Shown here: piece after piece, positions 37,835 to 47,106 of the stretch
Numbering within the stretch: the first letter of the stretch is position 1
How the letters are laid out: every line of letters starts with the position of its first letter
NCBI GenBank assembly: GCA_963662155.1
Contig: OY759265.1
Coordinates: forward strand, 12,505,929-12,569,928
DNA: 64,000 nt
Source: Lamellibrachia columna
Lineage: Eukaryota; Annelida; Polychaeta; Sabellida; Siboglinidae
Direction of reading: 5' to 3'
Program-made: the position numbers and the translations under genes
The notes under the pieces: model-generated
Database searches by the model: none
Seen by the model: only the letters and a program-made list of their open reading frames with translations
Told to the model about the DNA's origin: nothing

Positions 37835-38431
37835 ATGTTTCTCAACTGAGTCTGGCTCTTGATGGCATGTTGACTTATACTCCTTGTGCCAACTGCTACA
37901 GGGAAACTGCTACTTCACTGTGTGGGAACACAGGACTGATGAGGAGCCAGCACTCTTTGTTGAAGGCAAGTTGTTAGTCATCATAAGGAATACATCAGAT
38001 TCTCCTACTCTTCAGATGTTTGAGAGAGGATGTGGTGTCTTTCCCCTTCATCTGTCACCATGGTAACAATGCAAGAAAACAGTGGGAAGTATTCATCTTC
38101 CCCAGATATGGCTTACATCCTTCCTGCTTATAATCCTGACAACAGTGATGATGTATCACTGAAGTTTGATCCACCTCAACATGGTAATCTGACGCTGTGC
38201 CGCCAAGTAAAGATCATCAACCTCATTGAACAAGACTGCTCACGGCCCTGCGATATAAGGCACCCTCTGTGGAATAAACTCACCAAACTAATTTCTGATT
38301 CGGTCACTATACAGGAGGTGTCACTGCCAAACACATGTCGTACGGATTTTGCAACATGCAAGCTAGCCTGGGTTGTCACAATGTTCAAATACAGGCCGTT
38401 TGAAGGTTACTTTGGTGAAGATGTCATTAAG
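37835..38431 (+). pseudogene. Large frameshifted exon of unknown gene
   Basis: After acceptor tgtttgtgtgacag the frame reads VSQLSLALDGMLTYTPC. It then continues in a second frame (CYFTVWEHRTDEEPALFVEG, LLVIIRNTSDSPTLQMFERG), a third (VSFPFICHHGNNARKQWEVF) and back to another (SLKFDPPQHGNLTLCRQV, then PCDIRHPLWNKLTKLISD), ending at donor gtcattaag/gtaagg in phase 0. Three shifts in 600 bases with protein-like sequence on each side point to one damaged exon of ~200 codons. The last frame alone (38030-38431) is open for 134 codons and begins with ATG, so a shorter live exon is also possible. I recognise no domain. Confidence 0.5.
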
Positions 38432-38616
38432 GTAAGGCACATCTTGAGATGTTATATGAATTCTTCAAAATTGTACAAACTTGTCAAAAGGTATCGTTAC
38501 TTGCATTAATGTAATGTTGACCAATCATCAATACTGGACTTTATGTGGTCCGACTAACTGGTTACGGTTTATGCCATCCTGTTTTATGTAGTACGACTAA
38601 CTGGTTACAGCCATAT

Positions 38617-39168
38617 ATCTGCGTGTAGTGTCTCCAGCCATGTGTCTGTGTGTGGTGTCTCCAGCCAAGTGTATGTGTGTGGTGTCTCCAGCCATGTATC
38701 TTTGTGTGGTGTCTCCAGCCATATGTATGTGTGTGGTGTTTCCAACCATGTGTCTGTCCCAACCATGTGTTAGTGTGTGGTGTCTCCAACCATGTGTTAG
38801 TGTGTGGTGTCTCCAGCCATGTGTTAATGTGTGGGGTTTCCAGTTATGTGTCTGTGTGTGGTGTCTCCAGCCATGTGTCTGTGTGTGGTGTCTTCAACCA
38901 TGTTTTAATGTGTGGTGTCTCCAGCCATCAGACTGTGTGAATTGCCTCCAGCCATATATCTCCAGCCTGATATGTGTCTGTGTGTTGTGCCTCCAACCAT
39001 GTGTCTGTGTGTGGTATCTCCAGTAATCTGTCTGTGCGTGGTGTCTCCAGCCATCTGTCTGTGCGCGGGGTCTCCAGCCATCTGTCTGTGCGTGGTGTCT
39101 CCAGCCATCTGTCTGTGTGTGGTGTCTCCAGCCATCTGTCTGTGTGTGGTGTCTCCAGCCATGTGTCA
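38617..39168. repeat. 27-bp VNTR
   Basis: About twenty copies of tgtctgtgtgtggtgtctcc followed by agccatg. Because 27 is a multiple of three and the unit lacks stops, several frames on both strands stay open as 9-residue repeats (GVSSHVSVC, DTTHRQMAG and the like). These are artefacts of the repeat, not genes. It lies in the intron after the exon ending at 38431. Confidence 0.95.
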
Positions 39169-39751
39169 AATATCAGAATAATTGTGCAACAATTCAATTG
39201 CGAATTTTTGCTACCCACTATTACAAAAATGACACATAATATTTTATCTATAGTTGCAGGCGGAAAGGGCAGGGAAATTAACATGGGCAAGATGACCCAA
39301 AATCTACAATTTTCAAGCTAACTGTTAAAAATGTTCACAGCTTATGGCATGCAATTTTAGGGAGGGAGCTCGAGCCTGGTGAGACCATCAGTATATCATA
39401 ATTTTATGGTTTTGTGAAAGCCCTGTAGCAACTGTGGTAGATTTATACCACCTGCAGACCAAAAACCAGACAAGTCTATTAAAAATAAGACAGTGCCTGA
39501 TATATGAAGCCAAAAGACAGTGGAAATGTGAATGAAAACATCATTAATATTTGTAAAGAATTGTGTCATGAATGTCTGTCTTTACCAACATAAGTATTAG
39601 TACTTTTATATACCATACAAGAAAATAGATCACAATTGTATTTATCTCAGCATTATTACCACTATATCTTTGGCGTGTAGTCTCTATGTCAGCAAATATA
39701 CATAATTATTATGAACTTTCTTTTTGCATAAATGATTATTCTACATTCCAG

Positions 39752-40023
39752 AGATTCAGACAGACATGGTGGTGACATGTGACACAGGGTCACAGTACAG
39801 CTTGGATGATACCTCTGTCGACATTCAACTTGAGCCACCTTGTCTAATGTCTAAACCCAAGAAGACTCCAGGTGATGATGTCCCATTAGCTGAGCCACCA
39901 TCGCCCTCTCCCTTCATCTTGTCGTCACCAGTACAGTCATCCAGTGACTAGAAACCATCTGACCTCTCTATTCTGGATGCTGCAGAAGAGACCAATGATG
40001 AGGAGTCCATTGATGAAGAGTTA
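39752..40023 (+). pseudogene. Acidic/Pro-rich exon with one premature stop
   Basis: Acceptor ttctacattccag, then an open frame IQTDMVVTCDTGSQYSLDD, PCLMSKPKKTPGDDVPLAEP, PFILSSPVQSSSD, then TAG (39949-39951). The same frame goes on as KPSDLSILDAAEETNDEESI, so a single substitution has probably cut one exon. Composition (Ser, Pro, Asp, Glu) suggests a disordered linker. It follows the exon at 37835-38431 and is in turn followed by a SINE 56 bases downstream. Which gene it belongs to is unknown. Confidence 0.45.
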
Positions 40024-40078
40024 GTATTATTGTGTACATTTTTGGTTTTCCATTCCTCTGAGATTTTCAATACAACAT

Positions 40079-40320
40079 TAGTGTGGCACGGTAGTCGTGT
40101 GATAGAGCGCCGAGCTTTTGGTCGAAGGGACCGGGGTTTGATACCCCCTCCGCCGTTTCATAGCTTGGGCAATTTCGTTTACCCCACTTTGCCTGTGTCT
40201 TTCGGAAGAGACAGTAAAAGCCATTGGTCCCTTCTATCTGGTGTCTATGCCAGGCGAAGTAAAAGATCCCATGCAAATATTATTTATTCACCAACCAGCA
40301 AAAGCCATTAGGGGTCAATA
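40079..40320 (+). mobile_element. tRNA-derived SINE
   Basis: The head resembles a tRNA: gtgtgatagagcgc (A-box side) and GGTTTGATACC at 40135-40145 (B box, consensus GGTTCGANNCC). The body has ctttcggaagagacagtaaa and gaagtaaaagatccca, which resemble the Nin-type conserved core of eumetazoan SINEs. The tail is AT-rich (attatttattc). No matching target-site duplication was found by eye. Confidence 0.7.
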
Positions 40321-40840
40321 ATATTGACTCAGCGTAGTTTAATACCATATATTCAAGGACTACCTACGATAGTAATTATCACTAAAATCTACAACTGTAA
40401 TGATGCATTTACATATAACAAATGCATTTATTAAAGTTACTGATAGTTTTGCATAAACTACCTTGCATGGGGCAATTAACTTGAAAAGTTAATTAATTAA
40501 ATTACGATTAAATCAGAAATGTTCCAATTAAATTAACCTCCCAAATTGTCCAATTAAATTAACAATTAACTTTAATTCAATTAACAATTAAATTATTTTT
40601 GGTACAAACCAAACCAGAGTGGCTTGTTCCAGGTAATGAAGCCACTACTGAATACAAATTAACATAGACATGTACAGTTTTTTTTTTAAAGTTTTAGCTT
40701 AGAATATACAGAAAATTTTCTCATACAGAATAACCCATTTTGACATTAACTGGACAAATCTTATAATATTCATATCTCCATACTCCTAATAAATCCTCAA
40801 AATATTGCAATATGTAATATTTGTAGTATTTTATTTTCAG
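40321..40840. other. AT-rich intron-like sequence
   Basis: Contains AATTAA/TTAATT palindromic repeats at 40480-40590. No coding signal. Confidence 0.5.
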
Positions 40841-40922
40841 GTTCTAAGGCTGCAGTAATATTGCAGGAGGAACTGTTACTCAAGAATGTGCTGCAAGATG
40901 TCAGGAAACTCACCAGACCAGG
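40841..40922 (+). other. Exon-like segment
   Basis: Acceptor ttttattttcag, then an open frame SKAAVILQEELLLKNVLQDV, RKLTRP. No consensus donor follows. The sequence runs into gggttagggttagg, only two telomere-like units. It could be an exon of the gene represented at 37.8-40.0 kb. Confidence 0.35.
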
Positions 40923-41142
40923 GTTAGGGTTAGGTTTTTTGCAGTCTTGTCAATAATTTTGCGACCAAACACACCAGCTTTGACATAGCCTATATATGGT
41001 GACATGTTATGCTCTTCCAAAATTATATTTAATTAATTTATATTCGACAAAAAAAATTCCATTTGTTTTAGAAGTACAATTTTCTTGAGAACATGTTAAA
41101 GTAAACGAAAATACTAATATTATGAAATGTATCTTTCTATAG

Positions 41143-41201
41143 GATATGTTGCTAACATCTTCGACCATATTCTGAAAGGATACAGAGATGGGCCCCAATG
41201 A
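41143..41201 (+). other. Possible terminal exon
   Basis: Acceptor atctttctatag, then the frame YVANIFDHILKGYRDGPQ and a TGA stop. It may close the gene whose pieces lie at 37.8-40.9 kb. Evidence is limited to the acceptor and the open frame. Confidence 0.3.
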
Positions 41202-41248
41202 CCACTGGTAGCGGTATTCTAGCTAATGATGGAGATGGTTCAGTTTCA

Positions 41249-41405
41249 GGCACAACTTTTCACACTTATACTGCATGCACACAATACTTGTGGTGGGAAA
41301 AGCGCGTGTCACCTTCTCGTGGTTCCTACTGTGGATCACGACAGCAAACTGCTGTCGTGTGAACTAAGAACAGCGCATACTGACACTATTTTGTCAACTG
41401 TGGAT
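41249..41405. repeat. Dispersed repeat, copy a (pairs with 42700-42853)
   Basis: Shares gtcaccttctcgtggttcct, a gatcacgaca block and gaactaagaacagcg with 42700-42853, in the same order and orientation at ~75% identity by eye. The pair brackets 1.3 kb upstream of the SGNH ORF. Confidence 0.6.
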
Positions 41406-41419
41406 ATTGTGTTTGTTTT

Positions 41420-42690
41420 ATAGTGGCTTGGTGGTCAGTGAAGTCATCGGTTGCTGACTCGAGATGGTAGGTACACGGTTTTGTGTCAAAAGGGAAATGT
41501 GGTTGATACCAACTAAATATTAGACTGCCACATCATTCAGCTTGACGTCTTAAATGATGGTGATATGGAGCCTGATTGTTATGAAGGAAACACATATTTG
41601 GCTCGGTTGCATTATTGACGTTTGCAGTCCGACCCATATTTGCTGTTGTGAACAATGATGTGCAGCAGGAACATTGTCATGTCTTCGGAATGGTCTACAA
41701 CTGAGCCTCCTTTGCTGTCTCTGGTATTTCAAAAGGTACTTCTTTGACAGCCTAGACAATGTTGGTTAGTGCAACAAGGTAATGAACATAACAAGTTACA
41801 CGCTTCCTCTCATTGTTATCTAATTTTTTCTCCAGTGGGATAGTAGTTTTGTATGTTAAACCCATCAAACCCATAAGAATGTAGAATATTACATTACATA
41901 ACATAGTAGCTGTCGCTCCATCATGGGACCACTACTTGAATAAATGTATTCACATGGACAGTACATGTTCTCGCATTTTATATTGCATATGTCCAAATTT
42001 GCTTATTTCATAATTGTATACCTTGTACAGATATACATTTGGCTTTTAGAGTCATTCTTGCAAATAACTGTCTTAAGTTTTCACGTGTTGTGTCATAAAC
42101 TGTTGAATAACCACAGCATATTATTTGGTAACAACTTTTTGTTTGTTTCACACATTATATTGGGAGTTTTTAGTTTTACAAAATCAGATAGCTTTAATAT
42201 ATGCAATTCACATTATAATCCATTTTGTATATTGGCAATAGTATACATTTCTGACAATCCTTGCTAACTGCTTTTGTAGCAATGAAAATTATTATATCCC
42301 TTGCTTCTCTGCTTCCACATTTGAGCTAGCTCAGTTTCATTATTACAAACACCCCGCGAGGATGGGCGGTCCTAGTAGCGCAATGATCACTTCGAATTGC
42401 TTGACCGTTAACAGCGTGGGAAGGTGGACACGTCGTTATGGTCATTATGTGGAGCGTCCCCGTTATATTATGTAGTGAAAACGGGCAGTTGGGTCTTCAT
42501 TGTGCGTTTTGAATTCCAAGTGTGCAGTTGTGTTTTTTACGCTCCCATAGACCCGGCAGTTTCAAATGTTCAAAGTTGATTCGGACCTTCTAACGTGTTT
42601 CTTTGTAATTTCTGCATGAACTGCACCACGAGTTTGTCCAATGTATGCATGCATATTAAATATCCTGACCTTTCGCGAATGGTTGTACTC
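41420..42690. other. No gene recognised
   Basis: AT-rich. The 107-codon plus frame at 41944-42267 is Phe/Ile/Leu-rich without splice or start support and is taken as chance. The tract at 42345-42440 (cgaggatgggcggtcctag) is more GC-rich but unidentified. Confidence 0.45.
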
Positions 42691-42699
42691 TATGCATTT

Positions 42700-42853
42700 G
42701 TTAGTGCTAGCATGCAGAAACTAGTACAGTTTTTCTTTTTCTTTTTCACATTCACATTGTCACCTCCTCGTGGTTTCTGTCGTGAATCACAACACTGGTA
42801 AAACATCGGTGCTGTGTGCACTAAGAACAGTGTGGTAATACTGCACTTCTAAA
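42700..42853. repeat. Dispersed repeat, copy b
   Basis: Partner of 41249-41405. It ends 50 bases before the ATG of the SGNH ORF. Confidence 0.6.
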
Positions 42854-42905
42854 AATGTAGGGAATAGGCACGCAAACTTAACAATTTGTGCAATCTTTCC
42901 AGAAT

Positions 42906-43241
42906 ATGGAAAAGCCGATATTGCTGGTGATAGGGCACAGTTTTGTGCGTAGGATGCACCACGTGTGCCAAGTCGGTGAGGTAGGTGGGGAGCGGCACAG
43001 GTACTATCGACGAGATCTTGACCTTGCTGATATGTTTGGAAAGGTCGTTTTCCGAGGGAAAGGGGGACTTACCGTGGATCGCCTTTTTCGTGAACTGAGA
43101 GCGGTGTGGGTAATTGTACCAACTGTCGTTCTGGTTGACATCGGAACAAATGATTTAGGTAATGGTTGTGTACCTGAGGACCTGGCAGAGCGTATTGTAG
43201 CATTCGCACGCGAACTGCTTACAATAGTCAATACCCTAATT

Positions 43242-43244
<3 letters not shown>
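42906..43244 (+). pseudogene. SGNH-hydrolase (GDSL esterase-like) N-terminal fragment
   Basis: The ORF starts MEKPILLVIGHSFVRRMHHV: block I with the nucleophile Ser in GHSF. It continues through GKVVFRGKGGLTVDRLFREL (block II Gly region) to VVLVDIGTNDLGNG, block III with the GTND oxyanion Asn. Block V (Asp and His of the triad) is missing, because the frame runs into an AT microsatellite at 43244. The Met is preceded by a usable acceptor (caatctttccag). SGNH domains of this kind occur in invertebrate retroelements (CR1-like ORF1, Ngaro/DIRS-type elements), and the direct repeats at 41249 and 42700 may belong to the same element. A host esterase fragment is less likely. Confidence 0.7.
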
Positions 43245-43305
<61 letters not shown>

Positions 43306-43400
43306 GATAATAATATTTTTATTAATAATAATAATTAAATAATGTATCTATATTATTATTATTATTAATAAAATATTATTATCATTAATAAAGATATAAA
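43244..43400. repeat. AT and ATT microsatellites
   Basis: (AT)n, about 29 units, at 43246-43303, followed by TAA/ATT-rich repeats to about 43400. It truncates the SGNH ORF. Confidence 0.97.
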
Positions 43401-43554
43401 ATGCTTCGTGTGTGTTTTAATTTTGACTTTCTAGAGATTATTTAAGGTAAACTTTTTTATCTTCGTATACAAGTGTATACATTCATTATAGAGTGGACTC
43501 CATAATTATAGTACACCTACCTACTGGGGGCAATGTAATCTTTTAGCTGTCTCG

Positions 43555-43712
43555 ACACCTGGGCCGACCTATCTCTAACTAAGCGCCATCATATCATTTA
43601 TCATTGGTCCGAGTTGTCTCAAAATCGGAGCCGAGCTGTCTCGGAACTCCGAGCTGTCTCGAACTGGGCCGAGTTGTCCCAGGCCGAGTTGTCCATGGGC
43701 CGAGTAGTCCAA
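43555..43712. repeat. Short degenerate minisatellite (ggccgagttgtcc)
   Basis: Imperfect ~13-25-base units around ccgagctgtctcg and gggccgagttgtcc. The small ORFs on both strands here follow from the repeat. Confidence 0.7.
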
Positions 43713-43859
43713 GCACTGAATTATATACATACGTGTCATCAACTTTGAGTTTGAAATGCTCATGTGAGCGATTACCAACCCGACACAACTCATATTCTTC
43801 TTTCAAGCTGTGTGTTGACATTCCTAAACCTAACTTGCTCTATGACGCTGATCTCTGAC

Positions 43860-46800
43860 CTGCTGGAACAAAGATTGGACGGTATTTCCCACCTAGGAAA
43901 CACACACTAACAGATTCAACACACTTATAGACTTTCCCCTCCATATTGCTTCCTTTAACTCCAGAAGTATACCGAACAGTTCTTTTGACGTGGTTGACAT
44001 CTTAAACTCTTTAGATATACTTGCTGTCCAGGAACACTGGCTCTCTAAACAGAGCCTTTCTTTCCTTAATTCTGTTCACTCTGACTTTAACGCCAGAGGA
44101 ATTACATCCATTGATTATGGTTGGTGATGGTTTGAGTGGACGTCCTCATGGTGGACTCTGCTTTTTATGGAGGCGTTCACTCGACCCCTTTATCGTTGAT
44201 TTATGCTGACGAGAAGAGACTCCTGGGTCTAAAAATTACCAGCTCTAACGCCACTATTCTACTTCTTAATGTCTATCTATCTATCTATCAGACTGATGAC
44301 AATGGTGATGAATATCTAGACATTTTTGGCAAAATCCAGGCCATAAGCGATTAATTTGAATCAACCAATATATTCATCATTGGTGATTTTAATGCGGATA
44401 TTAAGAACCCCAGTCTTTTTACTCCATTTCTCAATGCTTTTATAAACGACTGTCACCTTATCGCAAGTGACACATTGCTTCTCCCCTCTGATGCTTTTAC
44501 ATATGTTAGTGATGCGCACGGCTCAAGGAGCTGGCTCGACCACGTGTTCACCACCCACTCTAGTCACTCATCAATATCTGATATGGAAGTTAAATATGAT
44601 TGTGTCTCTTCCGACCACTTACCTCTATGCTTTTCCCTATATGTCAAGTTATTACCTTCCCCTGAAGCCACCATACAGGAGCAAATTCACGCACCTCATC
44701 CTGTGTGGAATGCTGCCTCCCCCCAGGATCTCCATAACTATCATACACAAACCGGTTTGCTTTTATCTGCTATTGATGTACCTCATGAGGTTTTAAGATG
44801 TACTAACCCTAATTGTAATGTTGAAGCCCATCGCACTTTGCTAAGCAATCTTTACAATGATATTATAAAATCTGCCGAGGTAATCCCTACTAAGGCTAAC
44901 AACACATCTTCTAAGTATACTGTTCTAGGCTGGAATGACCTAGTCAGAGACTCCCATCAAGCTGCTAGAGAATCCTTTCTCTTCTGGCGGTCTGCTGGGA
45001 GTCCTCGCCATGGTCCCTTGTATGATATAATGAAAGTTAGACGTGCTCATTTTAAACGCAACAAAAGACTATGTGAAAAAAATGCTGAAATTCTTAAAGC
45101 TGAAAGACTTGCTTCTAAACTATGTAATAATGACTTCAAAAACTTCTGGAAGGACATAAAACATATGAATAACGCCAGGTTGCCAAATCCTAGCAATGTT
45201 GGTGGTGCTTCAGGTGTCGAAAATGTAAAGAATATGTGGCTTCATCATTACCAATCCCTACTTAACTCTACCTGGCTCTCCAGTCAACATCAAGAAGAAT
45301 AATGAATACTGTAGCAATGTACAGCTTAATGTTCAAATGATTGTTAATGTTAAGGAAATTCAAGATATAATATATGCAATGCCTGTAGGCAAAGCCCCGG
45401 GTTATGATAGTGTAAGTAACGAACATTTTAAATATGCGAATGAAAAACTTCATGTTCTCATGTCACTTTTATATAGTAGCATGTTAATTCATGGTTTTTT
45501 ACCGGATGCTATGATGATTATAATCATAGCCCCCATAATAAAAAATAAGGCGGGTGACCAGTCTGATAACATAACTACCGACCCATTGCTCTAGCCACAA
45601 TTGCTAGTAAATTATTTGAATCCTTGATGTTATCCAGGGTTTCTACTTTTTTATCTACATGTGTAAACCAATTTGGATTTAAAAAGCATCACTCAAGTGA
45701 AATGCTCATATTTTTATTAAAAGAACTCTTTCGACACTACATAGCAAATGGCTCATCTATGTATGTTACCATGCTGGATGCCTCTAAGGCCTTTGACAAA
45801 GTCAATCATAGTAAGCTATTCACCAAACTAATTGACCGGGGATGTCCTTCTTTTATTGTTCGCATTCTTTATTACTGGTACAGAACCCAGAAATTCACTG
45901 TCAGATGGTGTTGTAGCTTCTCAGACTGTTTTACCATTTCAAACGGTGTTAAGCAGGGTGGAATCCTTTCTCCACATCTTTTTAACGTTTACATGGATGA
46001 CTTAAGTGTAAATTTGAATAAATTACAAATTGGTTGTCTTTATGCAGGAACCATAATGGATTATATGATGTATGCCGATGACCTTTGTGTTTTTTCACCT
46101 AGTGTTGCGGGGTTGAGAAAACTCACCGATTGTTGTGCCAAGTATGGCAATATGTTTGATATAACGTACAATGCCAACAAATCTGTCTGTATGGTTATTG
46201 ATAACAAACCTAGGGACAAGAAAAATATTCATCCTGTTGTTATCAATAACCATACACTACCTTACACTGAGAAATGTAAATACATTGGCCATATTGTAAA
46301 CAATAACCTTATTGATGATGACGATATTGCCAGGCAGAAAAGATGTATCTATGCTCAGGCAAATGCTTTAGCCCGAAAATTTTACTTATGCAACAATTCC
46401 ATTAAAACAACTTTATTTAATTCATACTGTGGTTCAATGTACACCTCAAGTCTTTGGTGTCATTTTAAAAAACAGAGTCTGAAAGGTATTACTGTCGCTT
46501 ATAACAACAGTTTTAGAATTATACACAACCTGTCACCCCGCTGTACTGCAAGCCATATGTTCGCTACTAATTATGTTAAATCCTTTAATGAACGTATTCG
46601 CTCATAAATTTTTAGCCTTTTATGCCGGTTGGAAAAATCCGACAATATACTTTTTGTGAATTATCTTCATTTATTTATTATCAAAGTCCATTGATTAAAC
46701 ATTGGATTGATCAATTGTATGCTTTTAATTCATGATGTTTGTACTTTTATACAAATATATTTTGTATCCTTATCTTATATATATATTTTACTACACATCA

Positions 46801-46960
46801 TGTATATATATTTATATATGTATATTTTTCACACTACATGTACCTCTATTGTTCATCATGTGTGTATATGTATGTTTTTTTTTTACCTGTATGTATTTAT
46901 AATATTATGGGCTCTTGCCTGAATTAAAACATTATTATTATTATATATTATAACGTGGTT
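43860..46960 (+). mobile_element. Non-LTR retrotransposon with APE endonuclease and RT, nearly full ORF2
   Basis: Endonuclease: ILAVQEHWLSKQSL, a frameshift, GRPHGGLCFLWRR, a frameshift, then IIGDFNADIK, SRSWLDHVF and SSDHLPLCF (43925-44650). The linker frame 44475-45302 is open for 275 codons. RT: AMPVGKAPGYDSVSNEH (45337-45594), a frameshift, then 45624-46607 with MLDASKAFDKVNHSKL, GVKQGGILSPHLFNVYMDDL and MMYADDLCVF. All catalytic RT aspartates are present. The end resembles the RTE/RTEX-type C terminus (LFNSYCGSMYTSSLWC). The 3' end is an AT-rich tract with (TTA)n at 46925-46950, consistent with a microsatellite tail. It is dead because of at least three frameshifts and two stops. ORF1 was not seen. 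Confidence 0.9.
45624..46607 (+). CDS. RT domain of the plus-strand LINE (327 codons open)
   Basis: The longest uninterrupted frame of the window. It holds RT motifs from the end of the fingers to the C-terminal region: LDASKAFDKVNH (first catalytic Asp), GVKQGGILSPHLF, YADDLCV (catalytic Asp pair) and EKCKYIGHIVNNN (primer-grip/thumb area). It ends with TAA at 46605. The upstream RT part is one frame away (45337-45594) owing to a shift near 45590, so this is not an autonomous protein. Confidence 0.85.
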   Translation: MMLSRVSTFLSTCVNQFGFKKHHSSEMLIFLLKELFRHYIANGSSMYVTMLDASKAFDKVNHSKLFTKLIDRGCPSFIVRILYYWYRTQKFTVRWCCSFSDCFTISNGVKQGGILSPHLFNVYMDDLSVNLNKLQIGCLYAGTIMDYMMYADDLCVFSPSVAGLRKLTDCCAKYGNMFDITYNANKSVCMVIDNKPRDKKNIHPVVINNHTLPYTEKCKYIGHIVNNNLIDDDDIARQKRCIYAQANALARKFYLCNNSIKTTLFNSYCGSMYTSSLWCHFKKQSLKGITVAYNNSFRIIHNLSPRCTASHMFATNYVKSFNERIRS

Positions 46961-47106
46961 CTAGTTGATATTCTTTGACCAACTCAAATATAAAAAACGC
47001 GCGCCTAGTGAACACGTGGTAACCAACCAGTGCCCGAGGCACTTCTAATTCTACGTGTTTGATCAGCATTGTCCATAAGTCTGGATTTTTACTCCGATAT
47101 TTACTT
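46961..47106. other. Spacer between two LINEs
   Basis: Short unidentified sequence with no ORF, between the plus-strand LINE and the end of the minus-strand LINE. Confidence 0.5.

Noticed and set aside
38562..39321. Six long ORFs on both strands with Cys/His-rich repeats, resembling zinc-finger or metallothionein proteins
   Set aside because: They are translations of the 27-bp VNTR in different frames. The period is a multiple of three and the unit has no stop.
40920..40934. Telomere repeat gggttagggttagg
   Set aside because: Only two units, too short to be an interstitial telomere.
41944..42267. 107-codon hydrophobic ORF that could be a membrane protein
   Set aside because: AT-rich chance frame, with no splice sites, start context or relative.
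43604..43858. Plus ORF with PSCLELGRVVPG-type repeats
   Set aside because: Translation of a short degenerate minisatellite.
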